This document shows, one piece after another, positions 51,594 through 60,309 of a stretch of 64,000 nt of DNA. The stretch is taken from NCBI RefSeq assembly GCF_025148635.1, contig NZ_CP102269.1, positions 4,154,001 through 4,218,000 on the forward strand, written 5' to 3'. Origin of the DNA: Butyricimonas virosa. GTDB lineage: Bacteria; Bacteroidota; Bacteroidia; Bacteroidales; Marinifilaceae. Below the pieces are notes generated by a model. The model was not told the origin of the DNA and made no database searches. It saw only the letters and a program-made list of their open reading frames with translations. The translations under genes were made by a program, and so were the position numbers. The stretch's first letter is position 1. Every line of letters begins with the position of its first letter.

Positions 51594-52921
51594 AGAAACA
51601 TGGTCATATATACGGGAAGATACAGCACGTCCCCGTCCTTGCGCAGGTCTTTCGTGTAAACCAGATACTTGTTCCTTATCCGAGAAGAGAATTTCATGCA
51701 AAAGGCGTCCAGCGAGGTATGCGCCTTATAACCAGATGATTTGACTTCGACAGGGCTCACCTTGTCACCGTCCGCAATCAGGAAATCCACCTCGTAGTTA
51801 TGTTTTCCACTTTCAGTAGGGAAGGTATAATAGTACAACTCGTGTCCGGCGGCTTTCAACATCTGGGCCACCACATTCTCATAAACATACCCGAGGTCTG
51901 TGCTCAACTTGTCACTCAAAAGTTTATGATATATTGTATTGTCTGTGAATTTCCTATCCCAGAATGCGAGGGTGACGAACAGTCCGGTATCACCCGTGAA
52001 CATCTTGTATTTGTTGGGGTCCTGATGCAATGCCATTCCCGCACTCGGATCGTTGGCATGGTAAGCCATATTGACGACCATCGACTCCTTGATTTCGGAA
52101 ATGATTTCTGCCAGTACGGAATTACGCGTACCATCCGTTGCGCTCCATGCCAGATACCTGTTGGCGTTGTTCGTCAGTTGGGCCGGAATCTGGCGAAACA
52201 TCTTGGAAGCGTTGCCTGTGGGGTCTATTTTGTTGAAATCATCCTCATACAGCGTTATGATGGAACGCTTTACACTGTCCACCTTTTCCAGATTGTTGGT
52301 TTCAAGATAAGCGGCCACAGCCTGCGGCATACCGCCGACAAGCATATACAACCGAAAATCGCGCATCAGCTTGCGGTTCGTGGCGTCACCCATGGACGTC
52401 CTGCCGTGAAAACATCCTTGGAGCAGCCTGATTGTGGCGGTGTCCCCCAATGCCCACCTGAACTCCTCGTAATCCATGGGAAACATGTGGAGTTTGACTT
52501 CCTCGCTCGGAATCAGGATGTCCCTGACATTCTTACGGATCGAAATCAGCGAACCGGTTTCCATGTAATCATATCTGCCGTCCTTTACAAGATACTTGAT
52601 TGCCTGCCTCGCCTTGGGTGCAAGCTGGACTTCATCGAAAATGATGACAGACTTCCGTTCCTTCAACTCGACACTGTATTCCAGTTGTAGACGCATGAAA
52701 ATACGGTTAAGGTCGGAAACATCGTTGAACAGTTCCCGGATTTCTACTGAACACGCGGCAAAATCCACCAGAATATGGGTCTCGTATTCGTTTTCCGCAA
52801 ATTCTTTGGCGATGGTGGATTTCCCGACACGTCTCGCCCCTTGTATCAACACGGCTGTCCTGCCCTCGTCCGTCCGCTTCCATTGCAGAAGCTCATCATA
52901 TATTTTCCTTTTGAATATCAT
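51590..52921 (-). CDS. AAA ATPase with DUF4143 domain
   Basis: This 443-residue cytosolic P-loop protein of the AAA_14/DUF4143 family is frequent on mobile elements and of uncertain role. Walker A is GARRVGKST (near residue 29-37), Walker B VIIFDEVQL (near 97-105), and sensor-like METGSLISI follows. The C-terminal DUF4143 part contains a PD-(D/E)XK-like pattern (NYEVDFLIADGDKVSPVEVKSSG), suggesting nuclease ancestry. It has its own promoter with a repeat array overlapping the -33 element, and two small genes follow with ATGA overlaps. Confidence 0.88.
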   Translation of the reverse strand: MIFKRKIYDELLQWKRTDEGRTAVLIQGARRVGKSTIAKEFAENEYETHILVDFAACSVEIRELFNDVSDLNRIFMRLQLEYSVELKERKSVIIFDEVQLAPKARQAIKYLVKDGRYDYMETGSLISIRKNVRDILIPSEEVKLHMFPMDYEEFRWALGDTATIRLLQGCFHGRTSMGDATNRKLMRDFRLYMLVGGMPQAVAAYLETNNLEKVDSVKRSIITLYEDDFNKIDPTGNASKMFRQIPAQLTNNANRYLAWSATDGTRNSVLAEIISEIKESMVVNMAYHANDPSAGMALHQDPNKYKMFTGDTGLFVTLAFWDRKFTDNTIYHKLLSDKLSTDLGYVYENVVAQMLKAAGHELYYYTFPTESGKHNYEVDFLIADGDKVSPVEVKSSGYKAHTSLDAFCMKFSSRIRNKYLVYTKDLRKDGDVLYLPVYMTMFL

Positions 52922-52947
52922 ATAGCTGCATCGTTATCAATCGTCTG

Positions 52948-53071
52948 CAAAGATAGTATAATCAACACGAATCTCAAAATGTTTTCATTAAGAAATTGCA
53001 CAAATCTCAATAATTGAACAATGCAACACGATTCTCAATTTTAATATCGCCTGGAATGGCATGATTCTCAA
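52948..53071 (-). promoter_or_regulatory. Promoter and four-repeat operator of the AAA unit
   Basis: On the - strand TTTG (52978-52975) is followed after exactly 19 bases by TATCTTTG (52955-52948), a perfect Bacteroidota promoter. Four 12-bp direct repeats on the + strand, CACGAATCTCAA (52966), CACAAATCTCAA (52999), CACGATTCTCAA (53027) and CATGATTCTCAA (53060), are spaced 33, 28 and 33 bases, close to three helical turns each. The first covers the -33 element, as expected for repressor binding. Confidence 0.65.
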
Positions 53072-53080
53072 AATATCCTG

Positions 53081-54226
53081 CTAATCAAACACGCTGTCCA
53101 CCAGATTGACCGCCTCGACTTTCTTGCTGTCAACGATTTTCGCGTAAATCTGCGTGGTCTTCACGTTGGCATGTCCGAGCAGTTTCGATACCGTATAGAG
53201 GTCTGCACCAAGCGTCAACATCATCGTGGCGAATGTGTGGCGGCTGGTGTGATAGGTGATTTTCTTGGCTATTTTGGCCGTCTCCACCCACTTGGCCAAT
53301 ACCTTGTTGATATTGGGCTCGGCAGGCAATCCGTCAAATATTTTTAATTCGTTGCCTTCTCCGTTTCTCTCGGGCAGCCAGCGGATGGCATGGCGGGAAA
53401 GAGGCAGGTAAATCGGTGTGGTGGTCTTCTTCATCACGGTTGACATCCGGTATTGTTCCCCGTCCAGAATGATGTCCTTCCACCGCAGGGCGTACACGTC
53501 GCTCAACCGCAGGCCGCAGTAGCAAGAGAAAAGATAGGCACGCTTCACGTCCTCACGGGGACACTCGGTGTCAATCAGAACCTTTATCTCGTCAATGGTC
53601 AGATATTCACGCTTGGATTCCGGCACCTTGATGCGTTCCGTGGCTGCAAGTGTCATGATCGGGTTTTCCGGGATGACCTCGGCACGGACAGCGGCATTGA
53701 GGGCGGTGGAGAAATAGCCCACGTAGTCCGCTGCACTTTTGGGAGAAAGCGGCTTACCCCACCGAGTTTTGTAAGTATGCTGAATCCAGTCGATAAAATC
53801 CAGACACCACTCCTTGTCGATTTCCTGCATCCTCACCTTTTTCCTGTAAAGGGGAAGCATACGGCAGACCGTCCGCAACAGTTTCAGCCCTCTTGCGCCC
53901 TTACGTTCCTGTTCGGCAAGATAGGTTTCCATCCAGTCGTCCAGCAGCATTTTGGAACGGACGGATGTCTTTTTCAGCCCGGCTTTCGAGTGGGTCAGTT
54001 CGATGATGCGTTTCGACTTGATGGCCTCCACCGCTGCTTTGGTGGCCCGGTTCTGTTCCTTGATCATGGAATTGATTTCAGGCAGCAGGTACAGTTTCAG
54101 GAACTCGTAACTGCGCTTGCCGTCCATGTAGATGTCGAGATAATAGGATTCCGAGCCGTCGGCGAGCTTCTTGGTGCGCACTTTCACTGGCTCTTTGAGT
54201 CTGGTTGCCTTCCTTGTTGTTGCCAT
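53081..54226 (-). CDS. Tyrosine recombinase, second of a tandem pair
   Basis: This 381-residue integrase has a catalytic core with Arg in CGLRLSDV, HTSRHTF, His in LLGHAN and Tyr in TTQIYAKI. An N-terminal arm-binding domain and a SAM-like core-binding domain precede it. It begins 14 bases after its paralogue at 54241-55383. Tandem integrase pairs at one end are seen in several Bacteroidales elements, where both may be needed for strand exchange. It serves the nested element rather than the ICE. Confidence 0.9.
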   Translation of the reverse strand: MATTRKATRLKEPVKVRTKKLADGSESYYLDIYMDGKRSYEFLKLYLLPEINSMIKEQNRATKAAVEAIKSKRIIELTHSKAGLKKTSVRSKMLLDDWMETYLAEQERKGARGLKLLRTVCRMLPLYRKKVRMQEIDKEWCLDFIDWIQHTYKTRWGKPLSPKSAADYVGYFSTALNAAVRAEVIPENPIMTLAATERIKVPESKREYLTIDEIKVLIDTECPREDVKRAYLFSCYCGLRLSDVYALRWKDIILDGEQYRMSTVMKKTTTPIYLPLSRHAIRWLPERNGEGNELKIFDGLPAEPNINKVLAKWVETAKIAKKITYHTSRHTFATMMLTLGADLYTVSKLLGHANVKTTQIYAKIVDSKKVEAVNLVDSVFD

Positions 54227-54240
54227 ATATTATGATGTAT

Positions 54241-55383
54241 TTAGAATGCGTTGTCAACCAATGCGATTGCATCGTCTTTCTTCTTGTCCACAATTTTCGC
54301 GTAAACCTGCGTGGAACGCACGGAACGGTGGCCGAGAATTTTGGAAACGGTATAGATGTCCGCCCCGAGCGTCAGCAGCAGCACCGCGCATGAATGCCGG
54401 GCCGTGTGGAAGGTCACGTTCTTCTTCACCCCGGCCTTTTCCGCCCAGTTCTTGAGATTGACACAAAGATTGCCTTCATTGGGCAGTCCTCCGAAAACAA
54501 GGCCGTCGGGCGTGCAGTCCCCTCGTTCCGGCAGCCATTTCACGGCTTGGGATGATAGGGGGATATAGACGGGATGGATGGTCTTCGTCATCACCACCGA
54601 TGCACGCCATTGTCCACCTGACATGGAGAGGTCACGCCAGCGCAGCTTTCGGATATCGCTGATACGCAGCCCGCAGAAACAGGAGAACAGGTATGCCTGC
54701 CGTACCTGCTCGTTAAAGAACGGCGTGGCCATCATCCTCTTTATTTCCTCGATGGTCAGGAAATCCCGCTTGCTCTCGGGTACCTTGATTTTCTCGGTCA
54801 TTTCCAGCCTGTACCACGGGTTCGAGGCAATCAGGTTCTCACGGACGGCCTCGTTCAATGCGGTGCGCAAGGTCGTATAATAGGAATGCGCCGTTTTGGG
54901 AGATACAGGTTTGCCCCATGCGGTCTTGCAGGAAGAGCGGAGCCAGTCGATATAGTCAAGATAGAATTGCTTGTCCACATCACAGAGCCTGACATCCACA
55001 CGGAATTTCAACAGGTTCTTGCGGGCGTTGTCGATACCGTTCAGGTCACGCGCTCCCCGGTGCTCGTGGTTCTTACGAACAATGGCCATCCAGTCGGACA
55101 GCAGCATGTCGGAGGATGTGCTTTCCGGCACCGCTTCCACCTTTGCGTTGAGCAGTGCTTCCGCCCGCTCACGCCGGATGTCTTCCGCCTTGCGGAGTGT
55201 CCGCGCGTTTTGCCGCTTCGCTTGGGTGGATGTCTCCGGCACGAGATAGAGTTGCAGGAACTCGTACTCGTGCCCGCCGTTCACGCTACGGTCAAGAAAC
55301 AGGGATAAACGCCCGTCCGCCAGTTTGCGGTGGCGTAACTTGAACGGAGATTTCTCTATCAATGATTTCTTTTTTCTTCCCAT
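54241..55383 (-). CDS. Tyrosine recombinase, first of a tandem pair
   Basis: This 380-residue integrase is clearly paralogous to the gene after it, with catalytic Arg in CGLRISDI, HTARHSC, His in ILGHRS and Tyr in STQVYAKI. It is the gene closest to the right end of the nested element (its start is 210 bases from the junction). A TATCTTTG -7 box lies at 55411-55418. Its residues are all intact, so the element may still be able to excise. Confidence 0.9.
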   Translation of the reverse strand: MGRKKKSLIEKSPFKLRHRKLADGRLSLFLDRSVNGGHEYEFLQLYLVPETSTQAKRQNARTLRKAEDIRRERAEALLNAKVEAVPESTSSDMLLSDWMAIVRKNHEHRGARDLNGIDNARKNLLKFRVDVRLCDVDKQFYLDYIDWLRSSCKTAWGKPVSPKTAHSYYTTLRTALNEAVRENLIASNPWYRLEMTEKIKVPESKRDFLTIEEIKRMMATPFFNEQVRQAYLFSCFCGLRISDIRKLRWRDLSMSGGQWRASVVMTKTIHPVYIPLSSQAVKWLPERGDCTPDGLVFGGLPNEGNLCVNLKNWAEKAGVKKNVTFHTARHSCAVLLLTLGADIYTVSKILGHRSVRSTQVYAKIVDKKKDDAIALVDNAF

Positions 55384-55410
55384 TGTCAGTCAGTGATTTA
55401 TATCCATGCA

Positions 55411-55418
55411 CAAAGATA
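55411..55418 (-). promoter_or_regulatory. -7 box of the tandem integrase genes
   Basis: TATCTTTG on the - strand, an exact TAnnTTTG match, 28 bases before the first integrase start. No matching -33 is evident. Confidence 0.4.
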
Positions 55419-55579
55419 CGAAATAATCCGAAAATGAGTATCGTTTTAGGTAACAAAAATGGTGAATAATAGCGATTTTTAAGGAATACAATAGAAATCA
55501 TTATCTATTTATAATATATTGATAATCAGTAATTACATGGATTTTCTTTGTTTTTATTTTCCCTTATTTTGCATACATT

Positions 55580-55593
55580 GGCTAATGGGCAAC
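55580..55593 (+). repeat. Right junction repeat of the nested element
   Basis: GGCTAATGGGCAAC pairs with GGCTGGTGGGCAAC at 39138-39151. Coding for the C-terminal half of TraJ resumes directly after it (ACC of WWATIYCQQ). The in-frame stop TAA at 55583-55585 lies on the element side. Confidence 0.75.
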
Positions 55594-56044
55594 CATCTAC
55601 TGTCAGCAAATTCTACTTGGAATGCTTACGATCTTCGGGCCATTGCAATGGGCATTTTCTCTTCTGCCAAAATGGGAAGGAGCATGGGCTAAATGGTTGA
55701 CACGATATCTTACAGTTCACTTTTATGGAGCTATGCTCTATTTTGTCGGCTTCTATGTCCTACTCTTGTTTGACATAGTACTTTGCATACAGGTGGAAAA
55801 TTTGACTGCAATTACCGCAAGCGAACAGACAATGGCAGCTTATCTTCAAAATAGCTTTTTCTCCGCTGGTTATCTCATGGCGGCAAGTATTGTGGCATTG
55901 AAATGTCTCAATCTGGTACCTGATTTGGCAGCATGGATGATTCCAGAGGGTGATACGGCGTTCTCAACTCGAAACTTCGGAGAAGGAGTTGCTCAGCAAG
56001 CCAAGATGACAGCAACAGGGGCAATCGGTTCTATGATGCGATAA
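55594..56044 (+). pseudogene. traJ: traJ 3' part (VirB6-like), separated
   Basis: This is the C-terminal 150 codons of the TraJ channel protein, beginning mid-codon with ATIYCQQILLGMLTIFGPLQW and containing two more membrane segments (around VGFYVLLLFDIVLCIQV and the alanine-rich LMAASIVAL) before ending in IGSMMR. The first ATG in this part is at 55622. It cannot form a whole TraJ alone; joined to 38469-39151 it does, in frame. Translation from 55622 would give a membrane fragment of 140 residues. Confidence 0.9.
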
Positions 56045-56069
56045 AGTTTAATATATAACAGAATATACT

Positions 56070-56684
56070 ATGGTAATCAAGAATCTTGAAAACAAAATCA
56101 AACTGGTAGGAATCATCTGTTCCCTATTTCTGATCGGATGTATGGTTATAAGCATAAGCAGTATATGGACTGCTCGGACAATGATTACGGATGCGCAACA
56201 AAAGGTATATGTACTTGATGGCAATGTACCAATCCTTGTCAATCGGACCACTATGGAGGAAACTCTCGATGTTGAAGCAAAGAGTCATGTAGAAATGTTC
56301 CACCATTTCTTTTTTACGCTTCCTCCTGATGACCAGTACATAAAATATACAATGGAAAAGGCGATGTATCTGGTTGATGAGACTGGTTTGGCGCAGTACA
56401 ATACACTTAAAGAAAAAGGGTTTTATTCAAACATTCTCGGTACAAGTGCAGTATTCTCAATTTATTGCGATAGTATTCGCTTTGACAAAACCAATATGGA
56501 GTTCACTTATTATGGAAGGCAGCGTATAGAACGAAGAAGTAACATACTAATGAGAGAGCTTGTAACAGCCGGTCAACTCAAACGTGTGCCTAGAACTGAA
56601 AATAACCCTCACGGACTACTTATAGTAAACTGGCGAACACTACTCAATAAAGACATAGAACAAAAGACAAAAACAACGTATTAA
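56070..56684 (+). CDS. traK: TraK conjugation protein (VirB8-like)
   Basis: This 204-residue inner-membrane protein has a short cytoplasmic N-terminus, one membrane segment (about 12-34) and a periplasmic domain carrying VEMFHHFFFTLPPDDQYIKY, the conserved TraK signature. It bridges inner- and outer-membrane parts of the mating channel. It follows the traJ 3' half by 25 bases in the normal order J-K, confirming that the two traJ pieces belong to this operon. Confidence 0.93.
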   Translation: MVIKNLENKIKLVGIICSLFLIGCMVISISSIWTARTMITDAQQKVYVLDGNVPILVNRTTMEETLDVEAKSHVEMFHHFFFTLPPDDQYIKYTMEKAMYLVDETGLAQYNTLKEKGFYSNILGTSAVFSIYCDSIRFDKTNMEFTYYGRQRIERRSNILMRELVTAGQLKRVPRTENNPHGLLIVNWRTLLNKDIEQKTKTTY

Positions 56685-56695
56685 AATGAAAAAGT

Positions 56696-57061
56696 ATGAA
56701 TACTAAAGGGTTTCGAAGGATTCTGCTTGGCGAATCAATGCCGGACAAGAATGATCCTCAATACAAGGAGAAATATGAGAGGGATGTAAATGCAGGACGC
56801 AAGTTTGCCAAAGTGACGCGACTTGACAAACTGGCTGCTAATATTCAATGTTTCGCTAACAAGAATAAGATACTATTTCTTGTCATCGTTTTCAGCATTG
56901 TCATAGGCACATTTACATTCAATATTTACCGCTTGGCAAGAACTTACCGTAACAGTCAAGGTGTAAAGAGTGTAACTGAAATGCAGGACAGCCTTTTGCG
57001 AGAAAGACATAAAGTGCTTGTCAGTCCAATAACAGACCCTCAGCAAATAGAACAGCAATGA
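56696..57061 (+). CDS. TraL-like membrane protein
   Basis: This 121-residue protein has a basic N-terminal region (about 1-58), one membrane segment (about 60-80, ILFLVIVFSIVIGTFTFNIY) and a short periplasmic tail. Position between traK and traM corresponds to traL; the sequence itself is short and weakly conserved. Its stop overlaps the traM start by 4 bases. Confidence 0.7.
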   Translation: MNTKGFRRILLGESMPDKNDPQYKEKYERDVNAGRKFAKVTRLDKLAANIQCFANKNKILFLVIVFSIVIGTFTFNIYRLARTYRNSQGVKSVTEMQDSLLRERHKVLVSPITDPQQIEQQ

Positions 57062-58227
57062 AAAGAATACTTGACAAAATAAATTTCAGACAACCGAAAT
57101 ATATGCTTCCTGCCATTCTATATATCCCTTTGTTAGGAGCATCTTATTTCATATTTGACCTTTTCAACACAGAAAAGGCGGAAATAACAGACAAGACACT
57201 CCAGACCACAGAATTTCTAAATCCAAACATACCCGATGCAACCATAAGGCATGGAGACGGAATTGGAAGTAAATATGAGAATATGGAAAAGTCATGGGGC
57301 AAGATTGCAGATTATACGGCGATTGATAATATAGAACGGGACGAACCAGATGAAGAAAAGGAAAAATATGAATCTCAATACAGTAGTGACGAAGTCGCCT
57401 TATTGGGTGAGCTGGAGCAACAGAAAGCATTGGCAGAGGAAGAGGCCGCAGCAAAGGCGAGAGAAGAGGAAGCCCTTAAAGAGCTGGAACGTGCCCTTGC
57501 CGAAGCACGTCTCAAAGGTCAGGCGCAAGTCTCACCTATACTGGAAGACAATCCTATTCAGTTAGCAGACACAAGCAATACTGTAAGTAATATTGTAAAT
57601 GGCACTATCGATGAAGATAGTCGGGCGGTAAATGCACCAAGTGAGACTTCTGAACCAAATGTAATGGTCAAGAAAGTCAAAGTACCATCCGATTATTTCA
57701 ATACATTAACTCAAAATGAACAGGAGGCTAACCTCATAAAGGCTATCATAGACGAGGATATTAAAGCTGTGGATGGCAGTCGAGTAAGATTGCGCTTGCT
57801 TGATGATGTAGAAATAAACGGAACCGTAGTGGAGAATGGTACTTATTTATATGCTACTATGAGCGGGTTTGGGTCGCAGAGGGTCAAAGGAACAATCAAT
57901 AGTGTCCTGGTAAATGATGAAATAATAAAGGTCAACCTTTCCATATACGATACAGATGGACTTGAAGGGCTATATGTACCATCCAGTTCATTCCGTGAAA
58001 CGGCCAAGGATGTAGCAAGTGGAGCAGTCGGTAGCAATATGAGTTTCAATAATGGTACTGCCGGTAGCAGCCTGACACAGTGGGGTATGCAGGCAATACA
58101 GAATGCCTATCAAAAGACAAGCAATGCTGTAAGTAAAGCTATCAGGAAGAATAAGGTGAAGTTGAAATACGGCACATTTGTCTATATCATCAACGATAAA
58201 GAAGCAAATAAATCAAGCAAACAATAA
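57058..58227 (+). CDS. traM: TraM conjugation protein
   Basis: This 389-residue protein is anchored by one N-terminal membrane segment (about 15-34). A long acidic and alanine/glutamate-rich coiled region (about 110-165) leads to a C-terminal domain (about 225-385) with VRLRLLDDVEINGTVVENGT and GFGSQRVKGTI, the signature of Bacteroidota TraM (VirB10-like core component). It sits in the conserved order L-M-N. Confidence 0.92.
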   Translation: MKRILDKINFRQPKYMLPAILYIPLLGASYFIFDLFNTEKAEITDKTLQTTEFLNPNIPDATIRHGDGIGSKYENMEKSWGKIADYTAIDNIERDEPDEEKEKYESQYSSDEVALLGELEQQKALAEEEAAAKAREEEALKELERALAEARLKGQAQVSPILEDNPIQLADTSNTVSNIVNGTIDEDSRAVNAPSETSEPNVMVKKVKVPSDYFNTLTQNEQEANLIKAIIDEDIKAVDGSRVRLRLLDDVEINGTVVENGTYLYATMSGFGSQRVKGTINSVLVNDEIIKVNLSIYDTDGLEGLYVPSSSFRETAKDVASGAVGSNMSFNNGTAGSSLTQWGMQAIQNAYQKTSNAVSKAIRKNKVKLKYGTFVYIINDKEANKSSKQ

Positions 58228-58243
58228 TTTCAAAGATTTGAAT

Positions 58244-59089
58244 ATGAGGATTCTAAAGATTATCAGCCTGGGAATGATGGCCATGTTTCCTGCCCTATCC
58301 ACATTCGCCCAGCAGACATATGAAGAGATGGAGCATCTGACCGTCAATGAACAAGTTACGACTATTATCACAGCATCAGAGCCTATACGTTTCGTGGATA
58401 TTTCCACAGATAAAGTAGTCGGAGACCAGCCAATAAATAATGCGATACGTCTGAAGCCTAAAGAAACTGGACACGAAGATGGTGAAGTTTTGGCTATTGT
58501 TACCATTGTCACAGAACGCTACAGGACACAGTATGCTTTGCTTTATACCACAAGGCTACAAGAGGCCGTAACAGACAAGACTATAGAACTCAGAGAGCAA
58601 GTTGCATATAATAATCCTGCCGTAAGTATGCCAATCTCCGAAATGACGCAATTCGCAAGGCGGATATGGAACTCCCCTGCCAAGTACCGCAATGTCTCGA
58701 ACAGGGAGCATCGCATGACCATGCGCCTGAATAATATCTATGCGGTTGGAGATTACTTTTTCATAGATTTTTCTATCGAAAACAGAACCAATATCCGCTT
58801 TGATATTGATGAGATCCGGATAAAGCTCGCAGACAAGAAAGTGACTAAGGCTACTAATTCCCAAATTATAGAATTGCACCCTGTCTTGGTCCTTGAACCG
58901 GCAAAATCGTTTCGGCATGGGTATCGTAACGTGATAGTCATTAAGAAGATGACATTTCCTAACGATAAAGTGCTAACCATCGAAATGACTGAGAAGCAGA
59001 TAAGCGGTCGAAATATCAGTCTTAACATAGACTATGAAGATGTTCTTTCAGCCGATTCATTTAACCATGTATTACTAGAGGAATATTGA
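58244..59089 (+). CDS. traN: TraN conjugation protein (DUF4138)
   Basis: Started at ATG 58244, this 281-residue exported protein has a signal peptide (MRILKIISLGMMAMFPALSTFAQ) and a DUF4138 domain in which AVGDYFFIDFSIENRTNIRF is characteristic. It is probably the VirB9-like partner of TraM in the outer-membrane part of the channel. A TTG at 58178 inside traM is rejected. It is followed 2 bases later by traO. Confidence 0.92.
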   Translation: MRILKIISLGMMAMFPALSTFAQQTYEEMEHLTVNEQVTTIITASEPIRFVDISTDKVVGDQPINNAIRLKPKETGHEDGEVLAIVTIVTERYRTQYALLYTTRLQEAVTDKTIELREQVAYNNPAVSMPISEMTQFARRIWNSPAKYRNVSNREHRMTMRLNNIYAVGDYFFIDFSIENRTNIRFDIDEIRIKLADKKVTKATNSQIIELHPVLVLEPAKSFRHGYRNVIVIKKMTFPNDKVLTIEMTEKQISGRNISLNIDYEDVLSADSFNHVLLEEY

Positions 59090-59091
59090 TT

Positions 59092-59598
59092 ATGAAGAGG
59101 ACTCTATTACTTTTGTTGACTGTAATAACATTTTCAGTCAGCAGTAATGCTCAGGATAACAGCGACAGGCTTTCTTTAGGTATCGGTTGTCTATATAAAA
59201 ATGGATTGGATCTTACTCTTTCATACGAACATATAGGCAATTATCACAATGCATGGGAGTTTTTTGCCAATGGTTACATTCAATGGAACAAATGTGCTTC
59301 ATGTGGACACATATGTCCGGAATCATTCTGGAGAAACTATCGAAGTTATGGGTTTGGTGCTGCCTACAAACCTTGTGTTGTAAGAGGTCGAAATCACCAT
59401 GGAAATATCCGGATAGGTGCATCCATCGGCAGCGATACCAGGCATTTCATGGGAGGCTTTCACCTTGGATATGAGCATAATTATGTGTTACAAGGAGGCT
59501 GGTGCCTATTCTGGCAAGTAAAAACTGATCTTATGATAAAGGGTGAAGACCTGTTTCGGACAGGAATAGTCCTTGGCGTAAAACTACCATTAAATTAA
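59092..59598 (+). CDS. traO: TraO conjugation protein
   Basis: This 168-residue exported protein has a signal peptide (MKRTLLLLLTVITFSVSSNAQ) and an outer-membrane-like small barrel body with DLTLSYEHIGNYHNAWEFFA and the Cys-rich CASCGHIC segment. That layout is the TraO family found after traN in Bacteroidota systems. A TTG at 59086 is not used; the ATG lies 2 bases after the traN stop. Confidence 0.85.
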   Translation: MKRTLLLLLTVITFSVSSNAQDNSDRLSLGIGCLYKNGLDLTLSYEHIGNYHNAWEFFANGYIQWNKCASCGHICPESFWRNYRSYGFGAAYKPCVVRGRNHHGNIRIGASIGSDTRHFMGGFHLGYEHNYVLQGGWCLFWQVKTDLMIKGEDLFRTGIVLGVKLPLN

Positions 59599-59608
59599 GA
59601 AAAAGAAT

Positions 59609-60274
59609 ATGATTACAATAAAACGATTCTGTATAATAGCCTTAGTAGCGAGTTTGTGCTTCTCTTTCTCGGCTTGTGATAAGCATATTGATTTTCCTGA
59701 TACTGCTGTCAAGCCATGTCATATACTATGTACCGATGGAAAGGTATTGCCGGTAGAAGATTTTGAACAATCTGACAAACAAGCAATAGCAGTGGTTTTT
59801 CATATTAATCATGATGAAAACATTGAAGGGAATGGCTATGCCGTATATCTGTGGGATTTGCTTCCTTCAGCTTTTGCCGATAGTCTCGGTGTAGAGCAAG
59901 GCACTTCGGCTGATGTTACTGCCTTTGACGGCAATTCCAACACATTCGCTCTTTACAAATCTGATGAAACCACTTCTCCATTGGCTCAAAAAGCTTTTGA
60001 CCTATGGGCATACGGTCAGTCAGCTTATATACCTTCTGTAGCCCAAATGCGTCTTCTATACAAGGTAAAAGAATACATCAATCCAATCATAAGTCTATGC
60101 GGTGGTGATACTATTCCCGATGATGCTGGTGTTTGCTGGTATTGGACAAGTACAGAAGTAAAAGGACAAGAGACAGACAAAGCGTGGCTATACTCAATGG
60201 GAAGCGGAACAATGCAGGAAACACCGAAACTGCAAGCACATAGAGCAAGAGCGATAATAACTTTGATGGATTAG
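59609..60274 (+). CDS. Lipoprotein with Lcl/DUF1566-like domain in the transfer operon
   Basis: This 221-residue lipoprotein (lipobox FSAC, CFSFSACDKH) has a C-terminal module with AYIPSVAQMRLLYKVKE and CWYWTSTEVKG, as in DUF1566/Lcl-type surface proteins. It occupies the place of traQ (DUF3872) but does not resemble it. The same YWTST module ends the large fimbrillin in the nested element. A role in surface exposure or mating-pair contact is inferred. Confidence 0.7.
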   Translation: MITIKRFCIIALVASLCFSFSACDKHIDFPDTAVKPCHILCTDGKVLPVEDFEQSDKQAIAVVFHINHDENIEGNGYAVYLWDLLPSAFADSLGVEQGTSADVTAFDGNSNTFALYKSDETTSPLAQKAFDLWAYGQSAYIPSVAQMRLLYKVKEYINPIISLCGGDTIPDDAGVCWYWTSTEVKGQETDKAWLYSMGSGTMQETPKLQAHRARAIITLMD

Positions 60275-60309
60275 AATCTTGATATTCAAGAATAAACTGA
60301 CGTAATCAA

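Larger units (their letters stand above)
39144..55593. mobile_element. Nested mobilizable element inserted in traJ
   Basis: This element of about 16.4 kb lies between the two traJ halves, with the direct repeat TGGGCAAC at both ends (39144-39151 and 55586-55593). It contains a fimbrial operon with its own recombinase and invertible segment, a mobilization operon (MobC-type protein, relaxase), several small regulators, a three-gene AAA-ATPase unit, and two tandem tyrosine integrases next to the right end. It has a relaxase but no secretion channel genes of its own, so it should be mobilized by another conjugative system. Confidence 0.85.

Noticed and set aside
51800..52690. 296-codon open frame on the + strand opposite the AAA ATPase gene
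   Set aside because: It is antisense to a gene with clear Walker and DUF4143 motifs, and its translation is His/Arg-rich without domain character.
52966..53071. TCTCAA repeats as a CRISPR array
   Set aside because: Four 12-bp degenerate repeats over a promoter fit an operator; they are too short and no cas genes occur.
53453..54235. 260-codon + strand frame opposite the second tandem integrase
   Set aside because: It is a shadow of the integrase, whose catalytic residues are all present on the - strand.
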